Assembly (NCBI GenBank): GCA_016859345.1
Contig: CM029119.1
Coordinates: forward strand, 10,730,896-10,794,895
DNA length: 64,000 nt
Reading direction: 5' to 3'
Source of the DNA: Istiophorus platypterus
Taxonomy: Eukaryota > Chordata > Actinopteri > Istiophoriformes > Istiophoridae
Below the pieces are notes generated by a model. It did not search any database. It saw nothing but the letters and a program-made list of their open reading frames with translations, and was not told the DNA's origin. The translations under genes and the position numbers were made by a program. Below, one piece after another: positions 47,116-59,400 of this stretch; the first letter of the stretch is position 1; every line of letters starts with the position of its first letter.

Positions 47116-48820
47116 CTGTCGGGGAGGAGATGAAGAAGGAAGTGTAAGTGATGATGAAGGCACATTATCGTTACAACCCACAAGAACATGGAGAGATACA
47201 CACATACATTGCAAGTCTTGTCTGGGGTTTTTCCTCTAAAAAGGTACAGTGGTGGGTGAAATTGTTAACCAGCTGTAAGATTCCTGCCTTATGTGCCCAT
47301 GTATGCCCTGTCCATACACATGCAAACACACCTGTATGGCCTCAGCTGGTCCCACTGTGACGGTGCTGGTGGAGGGGAGGTAACCTGGGGCAGATGCCGT
47401 CACCGTGTAGGTGCCTGGTAACACGAGTCTGAAGTAGTCGCCATCCACTCCTGGAGGAGCACACGCATGGGGGAAAAGATGAGAGGTTGAAACATCCGAC
47501 CGGTCTCTCTCAACCTTTTTTTACACAGTGGTGGAAGAAGATCGTTTTAATGTTGTAGTTGGCCGAGATGACCAATAAGATATTAGTATTTAGTAGTATT
47601 TCCCTCCTACATATGGTAGACTTGGAATATGAAGAAGCATCAAATTAAAATACTTCAGTACAGCAAAAGAGTACAGACGGCATTATTATCAGAGGGCATT
47701 TCTACCACTGACCACTAGAGGACAGCTTGTTCCATTCCAGTGTAGTAGATTGATTGCACTTATTTTTCCTCTTGGGTACCTGTGCCTCTTTCAAAGAAGC
47801 ACAAAAGACTGCTCTTTTGGACTCCACAGAAAATACACTTTCTTTATTTGATCAATTTCAGGACACTATTTGCATGTGTCACCGAACAGGACGTTAACTG
47901 ATCAAAACCACAAAACTAATCCACATATTTCTTCAATGCCAGAGTTAAGGAGTAAGAAAACAGGAACGAGAACGACATCGACATCCCTCCACATGCATCT
48001 TACCGCTGGTCACATCATGGTGGATGCCAGCTACTGAGATCTCAGCGTTTCCGATGGGGTTGTTGTTCTCGTCGTACACCATGCCTTTTATCCCATGATG
48101 AACCTGAAAAAAGAGAAAACGCCTACCTTTAAGTTTTTGTAAGAATCTTTGCCACACAATAACATAACATGTAATTAACCACGTTCTTGTGCTGTGCAAC
48201 GGACACACATGCGAAACAAGACCAAAACAGTATCTGCAGGCCTTTTCAGCCCGGTTTGTTTAATCAGAGCAGTGGAAAATGGAATGCATTTCTGAACCCC
48301 CCCTTTTGGCTTTAGAAACACTATTAGTGGCAAAGCATCACTATATTTTATTTCCGTGGGACATTCTGTCTTCAGACTGAGGCTTTGTTTAATGTTTGAC
48401 ATAAGGCAAAAGTCAGTTTACTTGTATTACACTGAAATTTCACGAAGCTCATTTCGAGTCACCTTATCCAGGGAATCCCAGCCAATATTTACAGGGAGCC
48501 AAAGTATCAGAGTCTAGACTCTTAGCGGTTGGGTTTTTGTGTGTAAGTTAATGATTCAGTGTTTTTGGTGTGTGCATCAAGTTGTTAAATTGTAGTACTT
48601 TATTGACACAACGGTAATCTGCCGAATTTTACATTTATTTGTGTGGGTGTTCTGACCTGTTCCAGGTATGAAACCAACGCTTCTCGGTTGCCCAGCCATT
48701 CTCTAGGCAGGGCTGATGCTGGAGGGAACTTGTCACAGCTCAGCTCCAGGGTGATCTCGAAACAGTTGGTGTAGAGGTAGTTGAAGTCCTGCATGCCTGA
48801 AACACAAAAAGATATGTAAT

Positions 48821-48875
<55 letters not shown>

Positions 48876-51800
48876 AAGACAGAGAGAGACAGAGACAGAG
48901 ACAGAGAATCCAAACTGGTTTACGTGAACCCCCAATTATACTAATTTAGGGGCTGTTCAGATCTTTGAGGAGTCATTGTGATTTATCAAAAAGTGGATTT
49001 TATTACAGTGGGCTCAAAAACCACAGGTGTGCAATTTTGGTCATGGAGAAACTGGACCCCAAAGCATTTCCTAAGTTGTTTGAAAGCTGTTTCATTTAAT
49101 CCTTTCTTCGAATGGGCTGTAAGAACATTTTTTGATGGATTTTCAATACACCCAAAATCAGTCTTTTCGAATGACCAAATTCTCTGTAGCCTAATGCATA
49201 TGAGGCCATTATTGGGAGTGAAGGTTGAAAAGTAACCTCATAGACCATGACATAACACTTGGAGCAAAAGGAGTTGTTAAAATAAACATAACATGCTCCT
49301 ACTAAACGAGACTGTGGGTGTTTTCATCTAATTCAAAAGCTCGCATGACTCAACCAAAAAGCTCAACAGATTCACATTCCAGGGAAGAATCCAGACCAGC
49401 TCAGACCAGGACTTACAGATCAAAGAGGTGGGTTTTTGTTATTGTAACAGTTACAGATTAACTGAGGTAGAATTGAATCCATGCCCAGACAGTTCGATGA
49501 ACTTGATGTACTGCAACTTCCAAGCATTTTATGGTAAAACATTACTGTACGTATTCATCAGGTCCTAAAACAAAGTTCCCAGCCCACAAACCAAATACAG
49601 GGTGAAGACTTTAAGTGAGCTGCCAGTGCCAAAGCTCATATAACTCCTGTTGGCCTGTAGGTGGCCGATGCCAGTAAATTATATTATTTTAAACCAAATC
49701 CTAAAAAAGCCCCATTAAGCATTCTGGCTTTTTGCTTTGCACACAAAAATTCAGAGAATATATATCAAACATTCACAGTTTTTTTCTATGTGCAAATGGA
49801 AGGACAGTAAATCTTACTATATATGGAACTTACTATATGTGTAAAAGGTGTATACATGTGTTTGTGGCATGTGGTGGTCAGATAAACCTTATTGTTAACT
49901 TTTTAAAAAGCCTTCCTGAAAAACTGCAACACCCTCCCCATAATATCTTAAAAATATTATCACAAATATTGTCATAAATTTGTAAAACTCATCTAATCAT
50001 AAAAACCTGCCACAAGAAAAAGTTTTTCTGTCAGTGCTATAACAGTGAATGTAAAATGTAAAATGATAAACTGCTCTAAATGTAATATGAACAATAATTT
50101 TAAAAACTAATTCCAAACTTCAGATTTTAAAAATATGTAAAATGTAAAACATCGTGTCTGAAATATTCCAACCCCCCAATTTATCAACCAAGAGTCACTA
50201 AATAAACAGTTAATACCATGATCAGTGACAAAATGAACTGCACACAGTTGTCAGCTTTGTGCAACTCAAGGGAAGTCTGAAATGGAATATAACCCTCCCC
50301 ACTAATACTTTTCATACAGCTCCTAGGGTTGTTGTCGACACGTCCAGTCAACTACCTGTGGTGAACTGACTCCACCCACCAAAGTGGTGTCATTTACAAA
50401 CTAGAGCGGCTAATCTGAGGGGTCAGAGGAGGTGCAGCTGTTGACGTACAGGGGGGTGAGGAGGTGAAAGGCAGAGGGAGGGCACAGAGGTCCCAGAAAG
50501 AGCCAGAGAGTTCACGTGGACACTGGGAAAGCCTGCCATGTAAGCCCCTCAAAACATTTCATTCACGCTGAAGCCTATGCCGGTGCCGTCATTTGTGCAG
50601 GCGGCCTCGTCTTTCCTTTGGAGCGAGAATGATAATGGACGTTCTCCAGCATACTGGGGTTCGTCATGTCAATAGGGAACACTTTGTTTTGTACATGGAG
50701 GTAATAAAACTACATGCAATAAAAGCTACACACTTCCTCCTCTTTCACTATACCTCAATGTGTATATCATATGCTTTTGCGTACTGTTCTGCTTTTGAAT
50801 ATGTCTAAGAAACCACACGAGAGGTCTGAAGACGGCATTTCAGACCAATATACATGGTGATGTTTGAAGGAATAGTTTGACATTTTGAAAAATAAGCTTA
50901 CTCGCTTTCTTGCTGAGGGTTAGGCGAGAAGATTGATACCACTCTCATGTCTCATCTCTCACGTCATGAAGCTACCCCCAGCAGGCAGTTAGCTTAGCTT
51001 AGCACAAAGACTGGAAACAGATGGAAACAGCTAGCCCCGCCCGACTTTGTACAAAGGTAACAAAATCTGCCTTCCAGCGCCTCTAAAGCTCAATTACTAC
51101 CGATTACTCCTAGAATTTATTACCACTTATCTACCTAACTAACATCTTAAACTCATTATGTCACGTTTCTCTAATCTGTACAAAAACTGAAGTGTAAAAA
51201 CGACAGGTTGTGGTTTTAAGTTAATCCGCTGTCGACAGTAGCTTCATACTTTGCTAACTCACCGCAAAACAAAAGGGAACAGAATTAGAAATTGTTGTTA
51301 AAACTGATAAAAATGGATGAAAGTCACGATCAAGTGCACAGACAACAGAGTGAGCACTGTTTCATTAATGTAGCATAAAAGGGGCATTTTGCCATCTGTA
51401 TACTATGCAAATCCAAATGTAGTATCATAATTTCAGGCAGAACAATGCCAAGATTTTCACTGTATATAAGTAGATTAAAACTTATAAAAGCTTAAGTTGT
51501 TTTCGCCAGGGTTATAAACTTACAATAACTAGTATTATAAAACTCGGCCAAATCATGAAAGCTAGTTTCAGCCCTTCACAGTGATAAGTTAAACTCAATT
51601 TGTTATACCACTCAATTATACCACAGTATAAGCCAAATCCCCTAGTTTTACTCCGGCGTGTTTGACATCTGACACAGTTCACCAGTTAGGTTCGAAATGC
51701 CACTGGTGAGCTGGGAGGAGATTAGGGGACAGTGTTGGACACAAACAAAACCAGGAAGATTATATTTCAAGGTGATAATGACATGAATTTCATGACACCA

Positions 51801-54800
51801 GGAGGGTTTCCAGTGATTCTTTATTTGTTGTTTTCATTGTACGCAACTCATGGAAAGAGATTTTTCTTACCTTTGGACAGAGAGTACCAGTTGGCCCCGT
51901 TGGTGATCCCCTCTTCAAAGTAGTCCCCACAGTTCCAGCTCTTGTGCATCCAGCTGTGAGCGTACGAGTAGGTCCGCGCCAACTGTCATCACAGAGACAA
52001 ATGTACACATGCTCAATCATCCAGAATGTGTTTTTCACGCTTGTGAAGCAGACAGCAGCGACTTCAGATGTGTGTAACATCTGGAAGGGATTTGTAATCC
52101 AAAGCACACCTGTCTGAAGACTTTGTCATCCGGGGTGGCCGCGTATATGGGCCTCCCTCGAACGCGGGAGTCCCGCGTCTTGTCAAAGGGGTAATTGGCC
52201 ACCACAGCTCCTCCGTGGAGGTTGGCCGACAGGACGAAATTGTAGTTTTGCATCCATTTTATAACTGCCAAGGTCTCCGGTTCAACCTGAGGAGGATATT
52301 CAGTGAGAAAGTATTAAAAAGGCGCTTATGACTTAAAGGGCTGATGTACTTACAGGCCATATGGACATTTTATGTACAGTACATACTGACTCAAAGATGT
52401 ATTGAATCTAACTACTCATGACATAGTGGTGCAGTATTTAAATATTATCCTTTAACAAATGTCCAACTTTTCTTTTAATGTTTAATACTTAATTAGTCCA
52501 CAAATTGTTTTTTTCAATCCTTGAAATAAACTGCCCAATGCTGTTCTATATTAGTTTCTCTCAGACCTCCTGTATATTGTCTAGTTACTGATATTAAAGT
52601 ATTATACATAGCCTTTACTTCATCTCAGATCTTAACTAAACAACATCAGTGGACTGAAGAGATCTGGTTTTCTGTTCACCCAGAACCACTGGCTTCTCTT
52701 GGCAGGTTATCTGGACAAATCCTAGTTTTCTCTGCTTTGCCTTATCCACATATTTTCTCTGTCATTTTTCTTATCTCTTTTCACTCATAAGCAGATGGAT
52801 TAATCTTCAGGCGAAGATGATTAATTGCTCAGGGTATCCTCCGCCTTTCTCAAGCCCATGAAAGGATCTTTCATCTTTACTTGCAATGCACTTTCTCCCT
52901 CGTCCTCCAATGCTGCAGTTTATCTCATTTTATCAAGGCTCTAAATGAACGAACGGTGGTTAGCGTTTGGAAAAAGCCCCTCCTTTTCTTTTTTTGAGTC
53001 TGGAATCCAGGGAGAAAGATGAGTTTGCAAGATGACGCAACGCTTTAGTAAAAGCTGCCATGATGGAAACAGGACAACATTTACTTCTACAGTAAATCTA
53101 CAATAGGAAAACTGGTGAAATAGTGATCTCTAAGCCACAAGGCGATTTCATAAGGCTGTTAATATGTACTTCATCATGATGTATCTCAGTCTGCACAAAA
53201 TGGATCAGCCTTTGCATCACATTACCCAAGCAGACGGCATCTCCAGGTCAATGCTACAGACATTTTAACCCTTTAAATTCCAGTTTAGGGTGCCATTTCT
53301 TTTCTCTGCCAGTGCTAATTATCCCCACTCACTCCTGGCCGTATATCATGCCTAGAAACAAGGAGTAATGCTTCACCTTGAATAAGATATGTAGGAAAGT
53401 AAACATAGTCTGGCTCTGTTCAAGAATAATCAGGCTGGTCAGATCCCACTAGCCTTGAATACAGCATTAGTATCAAGAAGTGACCTCTGTTTTGAGGACT
53501 GGTTGGTATTTATGATCTGTGGATCTTTATATACACACATTTGTGCTTTGAAGTCAGATCTGTCACCTTGGTGTAGGGTTACATATGAAGGGCATGCTGT
53601 GAATCATATCTTAGTGTCACAACACTCAAATTACTGCAAAGACAGATACAGAATACCAGGCCTTCTTAAATGCAAAACCACACACATCCACACCTTCTGG
53701 ATCACTCAGTGGCTCATTGACAGACGATTCAAGGTAAGTTGTCACACTTGTAGGAGGGATGTCCTTTGCAGACTTATCAACTGTCAGCGGATACTCTTGC
53801 AAAAGCACTGGCTAGCTTCAGCGCTGGTGCATGGTGGGCTCTTCTTCAGAGGCTGAGTAAATACAGCATTTCTAAGAAAAGACCCCGATGTCAGTGTGCA
53901 AGCAGGTGGAAAATGGATTCCCGAGTAAATTTACCCATGAAAAATTACAAGTATACTGGGAAATTAGAAGAATCACTGGTCCGATTTTAAATTTGTTACA
54001 AGATTTGAAGATTGAATCTATGCTTGTTTGCACAGGAATCAAAATATTCCCTGAGCAATGCACCTGCGGGGCCCAAAATTTTTGTATTTATGAGTTATTA
54101 CAGTGACCGTATATCAGCTTGCTGGCCCAGGAACATTTTTTTTTTACCTCAGCCTCATCTAAGTTTCTGTCTTGATGAGAAAAAAGGGGAAAACTGTGTT
54201 ACTAACCAAACTCATTCCCCCGGATAAAACCATCATCAGCTGGCTAATGTAAATGTAGCATGGTTGAGCCTGCAGGCAAGCACTGGGGCTTGTGGCTCCA
54301 AGTAGCTTGTGAGGATGTAATTCTGACTGGCATGAATGAAGTATCTGTAACAGCGGCACAGTTTCTCTTTTGTGCATCTCTTTCAGGCGGCAGTCATGTG
54401 GGTGGACAGCCAGCCCATAACTGGAAGGACCAGTGTTTTAGTTTTCCCAATGCATTTGCACCCAGGAACTAGTAAACAGGTAAAAAAAAAATAAGTAAAT
54501 AAATAAATAAAATTAGAAATCAAAGGCTGTTACTTGCTTGGGGAAGAAAAACAAATCATTAATATGTGATATAATTCTGTTATAGTTTCTAAAAAAGTGC
54601 CACACTTTGTCAGAATTATCTCATCTCCATCAGACTCTAAGTGCAAATTTGGTAAGATTTAGGGCAACTTTCCTGATAATAGCTTCAAATTAGTAGCGTA
54701 CATATATATGTGTGCATACCTGAGGGTTGAATGTACTATGCTATTATGAATGGTAGAGACAATGAGAATATAGTATATAAACATTTATTCATGACTCTAA

Positions 54801-56341
54801 CAATATTTTCTGTCTTTTTTTTTATCTTTCTTTGTCTGACTGTACCTTGGCTGATGTGGGACCAAAAACCAGGCCTATTTAAATCAACCTTGAATACAGT
54901 CAGCCTTTTAGCGTCTGCTGAAGATAAGATGAATGCGGACGAGACGTCCCAACAGGTCTGACCTTAATACTTAAAAAGTACTTTTAAGCACACTAGAATA
55001 TTTTGACATCACACTCTTACATACTTCCACTTCTGTTCATTTTACACTGCAGTGATCTAAAATAATAAGTGCACAGTAAAATATAACAGAGGCCATTCAA
55101 TCACACAGAATAAAACCATGTCTCTCCCAAAGCCAAACTAAGCTATATACACTGTGGTATCGAGCCACAAATAACATACATCAGCAGCCAAAAAATATTT
55201 GTATTTTGAATAAATAATAAAGTTTATTCCCGCATTGTTTGCTGTGGAGGGCAGGTTTCTGTTTTCCTTTCCTTTTTTTTAATGGAAAGGACATGTAGTT
55301 GCATGTGCAGTACCTGACTGTGCAGAAAGCTTCATGTGACTGTGCAAAGTTAAAAATATTTCAAGGAGCACAGTGCTATGTAAATTGGCTTCCAGTAATC
55401 TCACAGCAATGAAACTATCCACATCCAAGGCTCCATCAGGAAAGGGCGAAATGCTGAATATATTAGCTATTTAAAGAAAGTACTCTTTTGTGTTTTTGGA
55501 ATAGAGAGACTTGGCAGGGAACAGACGACTTTGAGTGAAATCGCAGGTTTCTAAGCTATTTGGAGAGTTAGACGGTACCTCAAGGTAGCAGGTAACAGAT
55601 ACACTCTGAGACCGCAGAGTAGGTCAGTTCAACTTCTCATGGGGGTGATGGAGAGACAAAAATGTTCAGCTGAAGCTGAAGGTCGTCCTATAAAGTACAT
55701 ACGTCTTACCAGGTGTTTTTATTCAAAGAATGAAGACCTCTGTATTTCTATTTAAGTGTGTTTCCTTCTTTGACATCCTAAATTTTCTAGGCCTTAAATT
55801 GCTCTCCCAAACCCTAAAAAAGAAAACACAAAACTATCAGCGAGCAGATGCCATGACAAATAAACTCATTGGTCAACAAGAACCCTGGACTGTCCATAAA
55901 ATCAATGCTGGATATAAAAGATATTTTTAGAGATTCTTTTGTTCCACTTTTGTTCCACAGAGCTGGAAGGAGGGCGGCTGCCATTACACTGCCTGTTTGA
56001 GTTTACAAAGACAAAGGAAAGCAGAGTATTTCTGACCCAGAAGAAGAAAAGCCCAGTTTACATGAGGCGATATAGGTTTTACAGTAAGCAAAGCAAATGG
56101 GGTCAGACTGCTGGGGAACACACAATCATACAAGCAATCTACTGGTTCCAATTGCTGTTTCAATTAATGAAAATTTCCTTTTCTTTTAGATAAAGCCCAG
56201 CTGGCAGTCAAATCAGATCCAGTTCAAATCTCATGTGTTAATTTATGTCAACATGGTTAAAGTTGATATAACTCAGCTATGTTACAGTTGTTCACCATTT
56301 AACTTTATAGTCAAACATTGAACACAAACCCAAACAAGCAT

Positions 56342-56438
<97 letters not shown>

Positions 56439-59400
56439 CACACATATGCGTTGATAAATGGTGTCTTGTGTATGTGTATCCAGTAGTACTGACCTGATTC
56501 TCCCAGTTGTCTGGCAGCGGCAGGTGGTGGTTTTGTCCGTTGGTTTTCTCGTAGTAATACATGAGTGCATTCAGGTCTGGAAAATTCCGGTTCAGATCGA
56601 TTTCATTGGCGTTGCCTCGACCCACCAGGTATCCGTTGAACTCTGGGCCCTGTTGACCATCAGACAACTATCAAATGTGAAAAACTGCAGCCGGTTGGGT
56701 GATGGTCGACTTGCTTGTTACACTGAATTATCACAGTTTTGACTACCGGGGCTTTAGCATTTTCACGGCTATGAATGAAACCTTCCTAAAACGGGGGATT
56801 CTCTGGCCAGAATCGAACCGTACCCCTTTTACAGAGATTAGACTTCCTCACAATGTCGCTTGTTTGCAGTAAAGGAAAACTAAAGACTTTCTGTCAGTCG
56901 GTCTGGACTGAAAAATCTCAACTGCTGGAGTGATTGCCTTAAAATTTTGTACAGACAGATGATTCATTGTTTTTTCATCTAGTGCCACCATGAGGTTCAC
57001 ATTTGTGGTAAAGGCTGAATGGTCCCCACCACCAATTGTATACAGACATGTTCCCCTTTGGGTAAATTGCACTGATAGCACCATCATCAGGACAAAGTAT
57101 TTCATCAATCTTGGTTTCTGACCAAATAGCTGCAAAACTAATGGCATTCAGCTGTACTCTGTGTTCAGTGCTAAGTAGCAACTGTTAGCATACGAACAAC
57201 TTAAACCAAGATAAGCATGTTAAACATTGCCCCAACGCTAAGTGCTGACATTTAGCTGCTGACATTAACACTTAGCTCAAAGAACTGCAATGCCAAAGTA
57301 TGGCCTCAGAGACACAGTAGCATGGCTGCCGACTGATTTATTACACTCAGGAGTCAGAGTGCTTTGGAATTTTCTTTTTTGTTTCTATTGGTTGTGACTC
57401 GGAAGATGACCTTTTATGACTGTCATTCTATAAATTACTTTTAGTCACTGACTATAAAGCACTGATGCTCTCGAGTTGCCCATTTTTTGACAGTGGGAGC
57501 ATATTCCAAAAAACGGTCTTTTCCAAAATAGAGAGCCTTTTGTTGAATTAGTATGTGCAAATATTTCCATGCAGTCTTCTGCAGGACTTTCTGAACTGCT
57601 GGAATACAGCTGACAGAACAGGCTGGACTCTATATGGAACTATTTAAAACTTACATTTTTTTGAAGCCATAGACGTGATATTTTTTGTTGTTTTTCCCCA
57701 TTACCGACCAAAATCACCGCAATACCTTCTAGGATAAAATGACCTTCCTATTGTTTTCCAGATGCTTCTGCACCCAAACATCTGTTGATGCAAATTATAG
57801 TGTGGTTGTGTATGTCTTGTCTGAGTGGCAGAGAGACGGATTGTCATGTGCAATTGGCCTCCTCAGGACATATAATTAGTCTGAAAGAGGTTGTGCCCAT
57901 CTGTGTGTGTGTGTGCGTGTGTCTGTTCGTGTTTGTGTGTGTTAAATTGGGCTGCATGTGTGTATGCTGTTTCACAGCCCATATAATTACTCCTGGTAGA
58001 AAGCTAGGGGCTCTCTCAGGGAGCTGATCGATGGGTATGTTACAGACATTAGCAATTTGTGGAAGAAAATGAGCTGATAGTGTTTGGCTCTTAGTTTCTC
58101 ATCATAAACACATACATGTTCACTTTATATCCAATCAGATAGCTTTAGAAATATGTCATCGGAGAGTGTTATTTTAGATGTGAGATGAATGCATGTATTG
58201 AGCTGCTATTTAACTTGCAGGTATTGAGTTTCGCCGAGGGACCTTAACATTTCTAACATTTCCACTGGCAAGAACACAATCAGAGAAAAATGTGGAAACT
58301 TTTTCTCCACAAGTGGCAAATGATTGCCTAAGAAAATCAGCCAAATGTGTCCCTGTGGAAGACTTTTCTTGAGTTTACTTTAGGCTTGTGGAAGCCTGGC
58401 GCTCTGTATGTAAGGGCGAGCATTACCTGTCTGGCAGCCACCTCGTAGCCGTCCGGGTTCATGGAGGGCAGGATGTGGATGCGTGTGTCGTGGATCAGCC
58501 TCATGATCCGCTGGTTTCCGGCCCGATACTCCTCGCACAGAAACTGGGAGAACTTAATGAGCAGCTCACGGCCGAGCACTTCGTTGCCGTGCATGTTCCC
58601 CACGTACTTGAACTCCGGCTCCACTGGGGAGGAAGTGGAGAGGTGGAAGGGGGGTGCATGAGGTCAAAAAGCCACATAGAGCTGCCAAGCGTGACATTTA
58701 AAATGACTGCCGGAGCACACTCACACACACATATATGAGCACACGCACTAGGTGGGCTGTCGTTTTCATGTTTTCGATTAAGCCTATGAGGTTTTATGAG
58801 CCTTTGAGCTACTGTATTTAGTTTTTAAATGTTACTTTATTTAAATCATAATTTATCATCCATTAAAATGAATAACAACCATGTAAACTTTGATTGACAG
58901 CAGCCACTGTGGCCATAAGAATTATTCCCACAATAATGGCTCATTGAATTTCCCTATATTTAACAAGGCATCATCATAAGGCTGCCTGGCTGAGCGTGAG
59001 TGCAATTGGACGACTAGAAAATAACAACAAATGTCTCAGAGTGAGGCAGATTGTGTTTACTTCTCATTACAAGAGCCATAAAGAAAAGCGACTTTGTTAC
59101 GTCAGTTACACTGTCTTATCTAGATCTAACGTTTGCTGTTGTCAGCTGGAGACTACTCCACAGATATAGCATTGTACTCTAATGTTTTCTTTTTTGTTTA
59201 AAAAAAAAAAGATCAAAATCAGTGCAGTGTTACCAGAGATATCTTCTCCTTTTATATAACACATAATTTTTTCCTTCTGACAACCTGGCACCAATGCAAC
59301 TACACTGTTTTTTTTTAGATTAGAGTGTACTTTAACGGTTGCAACTGTTGTAGCCTTGAGCTTCTGGCCTTAAGCAGAAATGAAGAGCAGCCCAAGTCCC

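Larger units (their letters stand above)
48797..51870 (-). other. cpn1: cpn1 intron 5
   Basis: 3.1-kb intron with a compound CA/TA/GACA microsatellite next to the exon 6 acceptor (48827-48906) and a fish interspersed repeat (50868-51245). No other gene seen. Confidence 0.85.
56650..58426 (-). other. cpn1: cpn1 intron 2
   Basis: 1.8-kb intron. Largely occupied on its exon 3 side by an eroded fish repeat (56890-57345), with an imperfect GT tract at 57901-57942. Confidence 0.85.

Noticed and set aside
53455..53856. Plus-strand 133-residue ORF in cpn1 intron 3
   Set aside because: Composition and lack of any known domain suggest a chance ORF; no transposase or reverse transcriptase motifs.
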